A DNA stretch of 64,000 nt. Origin: Alphaproteobacteria bacterium. Lineage in GTDB: Bacteria; Pseudomonadota; Alphaproteobacteria; Micropepsales; Micropepsaceae. Positions 57,438 through 64,000 of this stretch are shown piece after piece (the first letter of the stretch is position 1; each line of letters starts with the position of its first letter). A program made the translations under genes and the position numbers. Below the pieces are notes generated by a model. It was not told where the DNA came from. It ran no database searches and saw nothing but the letters and a program-made list of their open reading frames with translations. The stretch is from NCBI GenBank assembly GCA_028865545.1, contig JAGWJY010000012.1, positions 1 through 64,000 on the forward strand. The letters are read 5' to 3'.

Positions 57438-57920
57438 TCAAAGCCTTTTGCGCACTTCCAGGCTGTAAGGTCCGTAACCTGAACGCTCATAGGCTCCGAT
57501 GGCGCGGCTGTTGCCTGCCAGCACGCCGATCCGGACCGTGGTCAGGCCCAGCTGCCGCGCCCAATCCTCACATGCCGCGATCAGCAGGCGGCCGACACCC
57601 GCCCCGCGTGCGGCCTCGACGACGTAAAGCTCGGCAATGAAGCCATACCGGCGATCCTCCGCACGGATATATATCTCGCCTTCCTTTTCACAGACGGCGA
57701 CCCACCCCACGGCACGCGTTTCCGGATCCTCAGCGATGAAGATCTTTCCTCGGTGCGCCAGGAGTTCGGGGATGAGATTTGCGTAATGCTCCTCGGCAAA
57801 CTGCGCATCAAGGCGGCGGTTGGTTTCCAGCGCATGTTCGTATTGCTGCAGACCGACGATGAACCCCAGGATATCGGGTTTGTCGGCAGGCAGCCGTGCT
57901 TCGCGAACATGCACCTTCAT
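57438..57920 (-). CDS. GNAT family N-acetyltransferase
   Basis: A 160-residue single-domain acetyltransferase. The acetyl-CoA motif A is AELYVVEAARGAGVGRLLIAACEDWARQLG (residues ~101-130, with R-G-A-G-V-G/A), preceded by VAVCEKEGEIYIRAEDRRYGFIAELYV. The end, RIGVLAGNSRAIGAYERSGYG, is typical of the family. Substrate unknown. It is on the minus strand 43 bases downstream of the 4-TM protein gene, probably co-transcribed with it. Confidence 0.9.
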   Translation of the reverse strand: MKVHVREARLPADKPDILGFIVGLQQYEHALETNRRLDAQFAEEHYANLIPELLAHRGKIFIAEDPETRAVGWVAVCEKEGEIYIRAEDRRYGFIAELYVVEAARGAGVGRLLIAACEDWARQLGLTTVRIGVLAGNSRAIGAYERSGYGPYSLEVRKRL

Positions 57921-57963
57921 GTACCCTCGCCAGAGTCCAGCAGTGTCGTAACGAAAACGAGCC

Positions 57964-58374
57964 TTATCGATCTTCTCTGCGTTGTTGTGCGCTGCGTGTC
58001 ATCCGGTGTGCCAGGACCAATCCGATCGCAACGCCGAAGGAACAACCCGAGACCCACAAGAAAATATCCCCCATTCGTCCCGTGAAATCATGGGTCAATC
58101 CGTTGAACGCGATCCCTAGGATCACGAAGCCCGTGATCATGGACAAAATCGGAATCTTCTTTGCGTTCGTGCGTGCAACGAGGCACCCTGCGATGATCAA
58201 CAAAGCGCCCGCCGCAGAGGCCATATAGGCCACCTCCGGTACTGTGAGGCCTTCCACCTGCCATTTGTGGCCGGTTGCGTCCAAACCCACAATTAGGCCC
58301 ACGACGGCGCCGCCGATCGCGGCTACCAACAATACCGCCTGAAGAAACACCTTCGTCGGATTCCGGGCCGTCAT
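57964..58374 (-). CDS. small membrane protein, four helices
   Basis: A 136-residue membrane protein with four predicted helices (VFLQAVLLVAAIGGAVVGLIVG; VAYMASAAGALLIIAGCLV; ILSMITGFVILGIAFNGLT; and a last one at IFLWVSGCSFGVAIGLVLAH), and a basic C-terminus. I recognise no family. It follows the terminator hairpin of pntB on the same strand and precedes the GNAT gene, with which it may form an operon. The start ATG is the first of the frame. Confidence 0.7.
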   Translation of the reverse strand: MTARNPTKVFLQAVLLVAAIGGAVVGLIVGLDATGHKWQVEGLTVPEVAYMASAAGALLIIAGCLVARTNAKKIPILSMITGFVILGIAFNGLTHDFTGRMGDIFLWVSGCSFGVAIGLVLAHRMTRSAQQRREDR

Positions 58375-58393
58375 CGCTGCGCGCTCCGATACG

Positions 58394-58424
58394 AAAAACC
58401 CGCCGGCATTTTCAGGCCGGCGGG
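58394..58424 (-). terminator. rho-independent terminator after pntB
   Basis: A perfect 9-base stem (CCCGCCGGC at 58399-58407 with GCCGGCGGG at 58416-58424, 8-base loop) is followed on the minus strand by TTTTT (A residues at 58394-58398). It ends the pntA-pntB transcript before the 4-TM gene. Confidence 0.85.
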
Positions 58425-58448
58425 GTCTTCATTCAAGGTGCCTAGCGC

Positions 58449-59858
58449 TCATACCTTGAGCGCGGCAAGCACTTCGTCGAGCATCTTCTTGGCGTCGCCG
58501 AACAACATCCGGTTGTTCTCCTTGTAGAACAGCGGATTGTCGACGCCGGCATAGCCCGACGCCATGGAGCGCTTCATGACGATCGACGTCTTGGCCTTCC
58601 ACACCTCGAGCACCGGCATGCCGGCAATCGGGCTGGTGGGATCGTCCTCAGCCGACGGATTGACGATGTCGTTGGCACCGATGACCATCGCCACGTCGGT
58701 GTCCGGAAAATCGTCGTTGAGCTCGTCCATTTCCAGAACGATGTCGTAAGGCACCTTGGCCTCGGCGAGCAGCACATTCATGTGCCCCGGCATGCGCCCG
58801 GCCACCGGGTGGATGCCAAAGCGAACGTTGACACCCTTGTCGCGCAACACCTTTGTGATCTCGTACACGGAGTGCTGCGCCTGGGCGACTGCCATGCCGT
58901 AACCCGGCACGATGATGACGTTCTTGGATTCGCGCAGCAATTCGGCGGTTTCGGCGGCGCTGATCGGCGAGACTTCGCCTGCGGGCGCCGCGCCCGGCTT
59001 GGCCGCCTGGCCTTCGGCAGAACCGAAGCCGCCGGCGATGACGCTGAGGAAGTTGCGATTCATCGCCCGGCACATGATGTAGGAGAGGATCGCGCCCGAC
59101 GAACCGACCAGCGCACCAACCACGATTAGAAGATCGTTCGACAGCATGAAGCCCGTAGCCGCCGCCGCCCAACCCGAATAGCTGTTCAGCATCGAGATCA
59201 CCACCGGCATGTCGGCGCCACCGATCGCCATCACCATGTGGATACCGAAGAGCAACGCGATGACGGTCATCACGATCAGCGGCAGCATACCGGCCTCGAT
59301 GCTGCCCGCCGTGGCGAACACGTAACCGTAATAGATAACCACCAGAAGGCCGGCGAGGTTCAGCAGATGGCGCGCCGGAAGAAGCATTGGCTTGCCGCTG
59401 ATCTTGCCCGACAGCTTACCGAATGCGATCACCGAACCGGTGAAGGTCACAGCACCGATCAGCACGCCGATGTAAATCTCCATGATGTGAATCGTGTGCT
59501 CGGCGGCAGTGGGGAATACCGTCGATGTGTCGATGAAGCTGGCGAAGCCGATGGTGCAGGCGGCAAAGCCGACCAAGCTGTGCATGATCGCCACCAACTC
59601 GGGCATTTGGGTCATTCGTACGATGCGGGCAGCGTAAAGTCCGATGCTGCCGCCGACGACCATCGCCCCGACGATGAAGGCGTAGCCGCCCGGCGTGACC
59701 CGCGGGCCGAACACCGTGGCGAGCACAGCGATCGTCATGCCGATGATGCCGTACCAGTTGCCGCGTTTCGCGGTTTCCGGGTTGGACAAGCCGCCGAGGC
59801 TGAGGATGAAGAGAATGGTAGCTCCGAGGTAGGAGACCGTTTGCAGACCTTCAGACAT
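58449..59858 (-). CDS. pntB: NAD(P)+ transhydrogenase subunit beta
   Basis: Beta subunit of the proton-pumping transhydrogenase, which makes NADPH from NADH and NADP+. The 469-residue protein has an N-terminal membrane domain with about nine helices ([23 protein letters not shown] to [19 protein letters not shown]) and a C-terminal soluble NADP(H)-binding domain ([11 protein letters not shown], then [27 protein letters not shown] and [15 protein letters not shown]). The last part, [11 protein letters not shown], is the family end. It is 11 bases downstream of pntA and ends at a terminator. Confidence 0.97.
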   Translation of the reverse strand: MSEGLQTVSYLGATILFILSLGGLSNPETAKRGNWYGIIGMTIAVLATVFGPRVTPGGYAFIVGAMVVGGSIGLYAARIVRMTQMPELVAIMHSLVGFAACTIGFASFIDTSTVFPTAAEHTIHIMEIYIGVLIGAVTFTGSVIAFGKLSGKISGKPMLLPARHLLNLAGLLVVIYYGYVFATAGSIEAGMLPLIVMTVIALLFGIHMVMAIGGADMPVVISMLNSYSGWAAAATGFMLSNDLLIVVGALVGSSGAILSYIMCRAMNRNFLSVIAGGFGSAEGQAAKPGAAPAGEVSPISAAETAELLRESKNVIIVPGYGMAVAQAQHSVYEITKVLRDKGVNVRFGIHPVAGRMPGHMNVLLAEAKVPYDIVLEMDELNDDFPDTDVAMVIGANDIVNPSAEDDPTSPIAGMPVLEVWKAKTSIVMKRSMASGYAGVDNPLFYKENNRMLFGDAKKMLDEVLAALKV

Positions 59859-59869
59859 TTCCGGTCCCC

Positions 59870-61438
59870 TTATTTATTGAACATCATCAGCATGCGCCGC
59901 GTCACCGCGAAGCCGCCGAACATGTTGATGGAGGTCAGCGCGATGCCGACAATGGCGATCCAGCGGATCAATTCGTCCGGCCGTGTCAGGCCTTCGGCAA
60001 GCGGCGGAGCGATCTGGATCAGTGCGCCGATGGTGATGATGCTGGAGATCGCGTTGGTGACGCTCATCAGCGGCGTATGCAGGGCCGGCGTGACGTTCCA
60101 CACCACCATGTAACCGACGAAGACGGCGAGCACAAAAACCGTGAAATGGCCCAAGAATGCCGTTGGAGCGTAAAGGCCGATCAGGGCGAACAGCGCCAGG
60201 GCGATGACGGGCATCGTCAATACCGAGATGACCTTCGCGAAAGCGCTCTTTTCCTTGACCGGCACGGGTGCCCCAACAGCCTTGGGAGCGGGCGGCGCGG
60301 GAAGTTTGAGCGGCGGGGCGGGCCAGGTGATCTTGCCATCCTTGATCACCGTGAAGCCGCGGATCGCATCGTCCTCCATGTTGACGACGATCTGGCCGTC
60401 CTTGGCCTTGCACAGTTCTTCGGTGAGGCGCAGCTGGTTTGTGGCATAGAGCGTCGAAGACTGCTTGGCGAGGCGCGAGGCCAGATCGGTGTAGCCGATG
60501 ATGGTCACGCCATGCTTGACGACGGCCTTGCCGGGCTCGGTGAGCTCGCAGTTGCCGCCTTGTTCGCCCGCCATATCGACGATGACGCTGCCAGGCTTCA
60601 TCGACTCGACCATTTCGGCCGTAATGAGCTTGGGCGCGGGCTTGCCGGGAATGAGGGCCGTGGTGATGATGATGTCGACGTCCTTGGCCTGCTTGGCGTA
60701 CATCTCGCGCTGGGCCTTCTGGAAGCCTTCGCTCATCACCTTGGCATAGCCGCCGCCTCCCGAACCTTCCTCCTCGTAGTCGACCTTGACGAACTCGGCG
60801 CCCATCGACTTGACCTGGTCGGCGACTTCCGCGCGCGTATCGTTGGCGCGAACGATGGCGCCGAGGCCGACAGAGGTTCCGATCGCCGCAAGACCGGCGA
60901 CACCGGCGCCGGCGACGAACACCTTGGCGGGCAGGATCTTGCCCGCCGCGGTAATCTGACCGTTGAAGTAGCGGCCAAAAGCGTTTGCCGCTTCGATGAC
61001 CGCGCGATAACCGCTGATGCTCGCCATCGAGGTCAGCGCGTCCATTTTTTGCGCGCGCGACAAGAGGCGTGGCACCGCATCCATGGCCAAGACCGTGACC
61101 TTCTTGTCCGCCAACGCCTTCATCAGGTCCGGATTCTGTGCCGGCCAGATGAAGCTGATGAGCGTCTGTCCCGCTTTCATCAGCGCGACTTCGCTCAAGT
61201 CGGGCGCACGCACCTTGAAGATAATGTCGGACGTCGACCAAACGTCGGCAGCACTGCCAACGACCTTGGCTCCGGACTTGGCGAAGGCATCGTCAAAGAA
61301 GCTCGCACCGTTGCCGGCGCCGCTTTCGACCGTCACCGCGAAGCCGAGCTTGATCAGCTTCTCGATGATGTCGGGCGCGGTAGCGACCCGCTTCTCGCCG
61401 GCAAAAGTCTCTCTGGGAATTCCAATTGTCTGGGGCAT
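59870..61438 (-). CDS. pntA: NAD(P)+ transhydrogenase subunit alpha
   Basis: Alpha subunit of the transhydrogenase. The 522-residue protein has the NAD(H)-binding soluble domain ([52 protein letters not shown] with the Rossmann GxGxx[25 protein letters not shown]) and a C-terminal membrane part with about four helices (from residue ~410). It is an undivided chain, as in E. coli; several alphaproteobacteria split this into pntAA and pntAB. The gene is first of the pair pntA-pntB. Confidence 0.97.
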   Translation of the reverse strand: MPQTIGIPRETFAGEKRVATAPDIIEKLIKLGFAVTVESGAGNGASFFDDAFAKSGAKVVGSAADVWSTSDIIFKVRAPDLSEVALMKAGQTLISFIWPAQNPDLMKALADKKVTVLAMDAVPRLLSRAQKMDALTSMASISGYRAVIEAANAFGRYFNGQITAAGKILPAKVFVAGAGVAGLAAIGTSVGLGAIVRANDTRAEVADQVKSMGAEFVKVDYEEEGSGGGGYAKVMSEGFQKAQREMYAKQAKDVDIIITTALIPGKPAPKLITAEMVESMKPGSVIVDMAGEQGGNCELTEPGKAVVKHGVTIIGYTDLASRLAKQSSTLYATNQLRLTEELCKAKDGQIVVNMEDDAIRGFTVIKDGKITWPAPPLKLPAPPAPKAVGAPVPVKEKSAFAKVISVLTMPVIALALFALIGLYAPTAFLGHFTVFVLAVFVGYMVVWNVTPALHTPLMSVTNAISSIITIGALIQIAPPLAEGLTRPDELIRWIAIVGIALTSINMFGGFAVTRRMLMMFNK

Positions 61439-61562
61439 GGTTTCACGCGTTTGGTTGGATTGTTCGATGACGACCCTTATCAGGGCGATGGCCGGTAAAG
61501 ATCAGCCGCGCTCGGCGGGCATGTCCAGGCGCGTTTCCGGTTCTGCGGTGCGGGATGGGAAA

Positions 61563-61718
61563 TCAGCCGTGGGTACGGAAGATCAGCAGGAACAACATGA
61601 TCAGGCCGATGCCGGACAACGAGTACTTGATGCCGCTGATGAACAGCTTCCAAGTCCGCTGGTGTTCGCTGATATCCATTGTGCCGGTTTGCTCACCGGC
61701 GTCTCCGTGAGAGGCCAT
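61563..61718 (-). CDS. aa3-type cytochrome c oxidase subunit IV
   Basis: A 51-residue accessory subunit of aa3-type cytochrome c oxidase (short bacterial subunit IV, alphaproteobacterial). The sequence HGDAGEQTGTMDISEHQRTWKLFISGIKYSLSG then one transmembrane helix IGLIMLFLLIFRTHG is the family pattern. The ATG at 61718 has GGAGGG just upstream; longer in-frame products extend into unlikely Ala-rich sequence. Other oxidase subunit genes are not in this window. It lies upstream of pntA on the same strand, 125 bases apart. Confidence 0.88.
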   Translation of the reverse strand: MASHGDAGEQTGTMDISEHQRTWKLFISGIKYSLSGIGLIMLFLLIFRTHG

Positions 61719-61910
61719 GTCTACCCTCCGAATTACGCGGCGGGAATATAGCAAACAGCCTTCCCGCGCAATGTTCACGGCTGCGGCATTGAGGGCCGCT
61801 CCCCCTGCAGCGGACCACATGCAAGCGGCCGCAATCCGCAGCGTTACGCCGCGGAATTTGCCTGGTTTTTGCAGAAGAAATGCACCGTTCCTGACGATCG
61901 CAAAACGGGC

Positions 61911-62903
61911 TCAGACCCGCCGTCGCGGCAGCGAATGTTCCCAATCCGCCAGCAGCGCGCGCAACGCTGCGACGAAGGCCAAAGGCTGGTCGAGCATGAC
62001 GTGATGCTGGGCCTGCGGAATCTCGACCACGGGCGCCGCCCGCCCCAAGAGGTTGAACATGTATTCCCCGATCTGGGGCGGCAGCAGGATCGAATGCTCA
62101 CCCCGAAAAACGGCGATTCGGCATTTGGTAGCCTTCAGCCGCGCTGCGATGTCGCCAATGGAAAAGTCGCGCCAGATCGCCGGATCGAACTTCCAGGAGA
62201 ATCCGCTCTCCGTCTCCTTCAGCGAGTGGCGCGCCACCCAGTCGAGCAGAAACAGGTTGTCGCAGGTCTGCGGCGGCAACAGCCGAAAGCGTGCCAGCGC
62301 CGTAGCCAGCGTGGGGTAGAGCTTGTGCGGCCGATTCGAATGCGGCGGCCTTCCGCCCGAACGGCCCGGAGGATTGACCGGTGAATCGACAATCACCGTG
62401 CCCGACAGCCGATCGCCATAGAGAGCGCCGGTGAGCAGCGTGACGAAACCGCCGAAACTGTGCGCCACGATGATCGGCGGCTCGGGCGACGCGAACATGC
62501 AAGCATGCTCGCACACCGCAAGTTCCTCGCGGGCGAACTGCTCCATCGTATAGCCGCCGCGGCGCCAGTCGCTGTCGCCCATGCCGGACAGGTCCATGGC
62601 GGCGACATTGTAATCGCGCGCCAGAAAGGGCGCGATAAAGCTCCACCAATAGGCATGCGCCGCGTTGCCGTGGACCAGCAGCAAGCCCGGTCGCGTCTTA
62701 TCGCCCCAACGCAGGTAATGGATATGCGCCCCATCGACCTCGACGAAACGGCTCTCCGGCTCTACCGCCACCGTCTCGGCGAACCAAGCGGGCGCCGGTG
62801 GCGGCGCTCCGGCCAAGGCGGCGAGCGGCGTCTCCAGATCCGGGAAGTCCACCTTTTTCACACCAGGCACGGGCGGCAGCGCGCGGGAGATGTCATCCGT
62901 CAT
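61911..62903 (-). CDS. alpha/beta hydrolase
   Basis: A 330-residue alpha/beta-hydrolase-fold protein. The fold starts around residue 55; the oxyanion side is LLLVHGNAAHAYWW, the nucleophile elbow is VAHSFGGFVTLLTG (Ser), and the C-terminal QHHVMLDQPLAFV carries the catalytic His. The N-terminal 50 residues include VPGVKKVDFPDLETPLAALAGAPPPAP and may form a lid. The substrate is unknown. It ends 193 bases upstream of the oxidase gene on the same strand, and its ATG directly follows the thioesterase stop, so the two are co-transcribed. Confidence 0.87.
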   Translation of the reverse strand: MTDDISRALPPVPGVKKVDFPDLETPLAALAGAPPPAPAWFAETVAVEPESRFVEVDGAHIHYLRWGDKTRPGLLLVHGNAAHAYWWSFIAPFLARDYNVAAMDLSGMGDSDWRRGGYTMEQFAREELAVCEHACMFASPEPPIIVAHSFGGFVTLLTGALYGDRLSGTVIVDSPVNPPGRSGGRPPHSNRPHKLYPTLATALARFRLLPPQTCDNLFLLDWVARHSLKETESGFSWKFDPAIWRDFSIGDIAARLKATKCRIAVFRGEHSILLPPQIGEYMFNLLGRAAPVVEIPQAQHHVMLDQPLAFVAALRALLADWEHSLPRRRV

Positions 62904-63353
62904 CTAACCGTGTGCCTTTCGCGGCATGGCAAATTTGAAAACACCTGTGCCGGTGAGGACTGTGCGGTCACCCACCCAGATGCGTCCGCGCGTGGTGTAG
63001 AGATCGTCGTGCTGGCCGACGATTTGGCTCGTGCCTTCCACCCAGTCGCCGAGCGCCGCCGGGGCGATAAAATCCGTTAGCAGTCGGATCGTTATCCAGT
63101 GATGATCCCTGCGCAACAGCGACACGGAATGGCCGAACACCATATCGGCAAACGCCATCAGCATACCGCCATGGCAGTTCTTCATGCCGTTGGTGTGACG
63201 CTCCTCGACGAGGAAGGCGCGCGTGAACCCGCCATCCGCTTCAGCGCGCTCATAGAGCGTGCCCATCACCTGGCCAAAACCGCGCCGCCAGTTCAAGGGC
63301 GTGAAGCCTGCGGGAACCGTGGAGGGTTCCGGATCCAAAACGTCATCGTTCAT
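62904..63353 (-). CDS. PaaI-type hotdog thioesterase
   Basis: A 149-residue hotdog-fold protein. Conserved segments are KNCHGGMLMAFADMVFGHSVSLL (the N/H-x-x-G-G-M-x-x-x-A-D active region), ITIRLLTDFIAPAALGDWVEGTSQIVGQHDDLYTTRGRIW and VLTGTGVFKF. These hydrolyse acyl- or aryl-CoA thioesters; the substrate is open. The ATG at 63353 is used; an in-frame upstream extension would run into the DUF2332 gene. Its TAG lies directly before the alpha/beta-hydrolase ATG, so the two form one unit. Confidence 0.88.
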   Translation of the reverse strand: MNDDVLDPEPSTVPAGFTPLNWRRGFGQVMGTLYERAEADGGFTRAFLVEERHTNGMKNCHGGMLMAFADMVFGHSVSLLRRDHHWITIRLLTDFIAPAALGDWVEGTSQIVGQHDDLYTTRGRIWVGDRTVLTGTGVFKFAMPRKAHG

Positions 63354-63372
63354 TGCGGAAAGGCTGGCACGC

Positions 63373-64000
63373 CTATGCCAACCACTCAAGCCACGTGCCG
63401 TGCGGATGGCAAAGGCCAAGCGTGCGCTTTTCCTTGTTTCCGCCGCGGTAGGAATAAAGCAACAGCGGATTGTCGCCGGATCGGGTTCCTTCCAGGCTGA
63501 TGCGCCACACCGGACGACGCAGGCTGGCCATGACCAATATCGCATCTAGCGCCTCGCGCATCTCCGCGGAGAACTGATAGACGACCATGGTGTGATAGAC
63601 GCACACCGGTTGATCACCGGGCGCAGACGCCAGGGCCTCCGGCAACAAGTCCAGCGCATTGCCGGCACGAATCTCTGGCTTCACGTGCTCGTGCAACCGC
63701 AGTGCCCTTTCCAATTTGGCGAAACGCCCAACCTGATCCGGCCACACCAGCGCCTTCAACCAGTCGCGTGCGTCGGGATCGGAAAGATCGACAGGGTCAC
63801 GCTCCAGGCCCATGCGGCTTGCCACCTTGGGCGCCGGACCGAGCGGCGGCAGTCCGTCGCCGCGCAATTCGCACTCGAGCGACAGTTCCGAGTCCGGTGC
63901 CCCAAGCGAAAAATATTCTCCACCCTTGGCGTAAAGCACGCCGTAGCGGTCCCACAGCAGATTCAACCCGGCGCTGGGACCAAGTTCGATCAGGTTGAGC
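63373..64000 (-). CDS. DUF2332 family protein (5' end outside window)
   Basis: The C-terminal 208 residues of a DUF2332-type protein are seen; the start lies beyond 64000. The window's last codons give LIELGPSAGLNLLWDRYG, the family's conserved SAM-fold-like glycine-rich start of its C-terminal half, followed by CVYHTMVVYQFSAEMREALDAIL and GTRSGDNPLLLYSYRG and the end GTWLEWLA. The family has no proven function. It is upstream of the thioesterase on the same strand (19 bases), so it is probably in one operon with it and the hydrolase. Confidence 0.85.
   Translation of the reverse strand, partial: LNLIELGPSAGLNLLWDRYGVLYAKGGEYFSLGAPDSELSLECELRGDGLPPLGPAPKVASRMGLERDPVDLSDPDARDWLKALVWPDQVGRFAKLERALRLHEHVKPEIRAGNALDLLPEALASAPGDQPVCVYHTMVVYQFSAEMREALDAILVMASLRRPVWRISLEGTRSGDNPLLLYSYRGGNKEKRTLGLCHPHGTWLEWLA

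Overview
The window is a 64 kb piece of a GC-rich alphaproteobacterial chromosome. The class is indicated by PhaR, FliX, the short aa3-type cytochrome oxidase subunit IV, the large NAD-dependent glutamate dehydrogenase, DUF1223 and PAS_5 proteins, CtrA-type boxes, and the order rplU-rpmA-GNAT-obgE-proB-proA-nadD-rsfS-rlmH. A free-living heterotroph related to Micropepsales/Rhizomicrobium is my guess; the sequence alone does not prove the order. There is no rRNA, tRNA, CRISPR array, prophage or insertion sequence. Genes are densely packed on both strands, often with 4-base ATGA overlaps.

Layout. 0-7 kb: secreted and lipoprotein unknowns, a thiolase (phaA-like) divergent from the PHA regulator phaR, and a PAS-GGDEF-EAL protein whose cyclase motif is degenerate. 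7.2-8.7 kb: a lower-GC pocket with a small membrane protein and a Fic enzyme preceded by four ATTGGGTG repeats. 8.7-25 kb: DUF1223, aconitase, a DUF4908-like protein, cupin, exonuclease, a 1602-aa glutamate dehydrogenase, an HSD10-type SDR, PilZ, a lipoprotein resembling the N-terminal half of OmpA-family lipoproteins, and a GMC oxidoreductase. 25-29 kb: PAS_5, rhomboid protease, an exported protein with 12-residue Asn-rich repeats, and a PAP2 enzyme. 29-39 kb: TCA-cycle block sucC-sucD, then sucA-sucB, with a secreted metallopeptidase on the opposite strand between them and a P-type ATPase behind. 39-46 kb: solitary fliX with a near-consensus CtrA box, then the rplU...rlmH housekeeping cluster. 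46-54 kb: a phosphatase, a candidate unrecognised ncRNA, MOSC, an ArsR-SRPBCC-small protein-membrane protein-GST operon, a second EAL protein with a degenerate GGDEF, a C26 peptidase, lolA and a TetR regulator. 54-64 kb: gpsA, two YciI proteins, an EVE protein, transhydrogenase pntA-pntB, the oxidase subunit IV, a hydrolase, a PaaI-type thioesterase, and a DUF2332 gene cut by the window end.

Metabolically, aconitase, 2-oxoglutarate dehydrogenase E1/E2, succinyl-CoA ligase, glutamate dehydrogenase and transhydrogenase feed one another through the TCA cycle and the NAD(P)H pools. The thiolase with PhaR points to polyhydroxyalkanoate storage. CtrA-type boxes, fliX and two EAL proteins suggest cell-cycle and c-di-GMP control of motility.

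Most interesting for a second look: the ncRNA candidate at 47642-47791 (minus strand) with its own promoter, nested stems, C-rich loops and terminator; the four-copy operator-like repeat before fic; the Asn-rich repeat protein; and an apparent CTG-initiated Lys/Ala/Pro-rich tail on RsfS.
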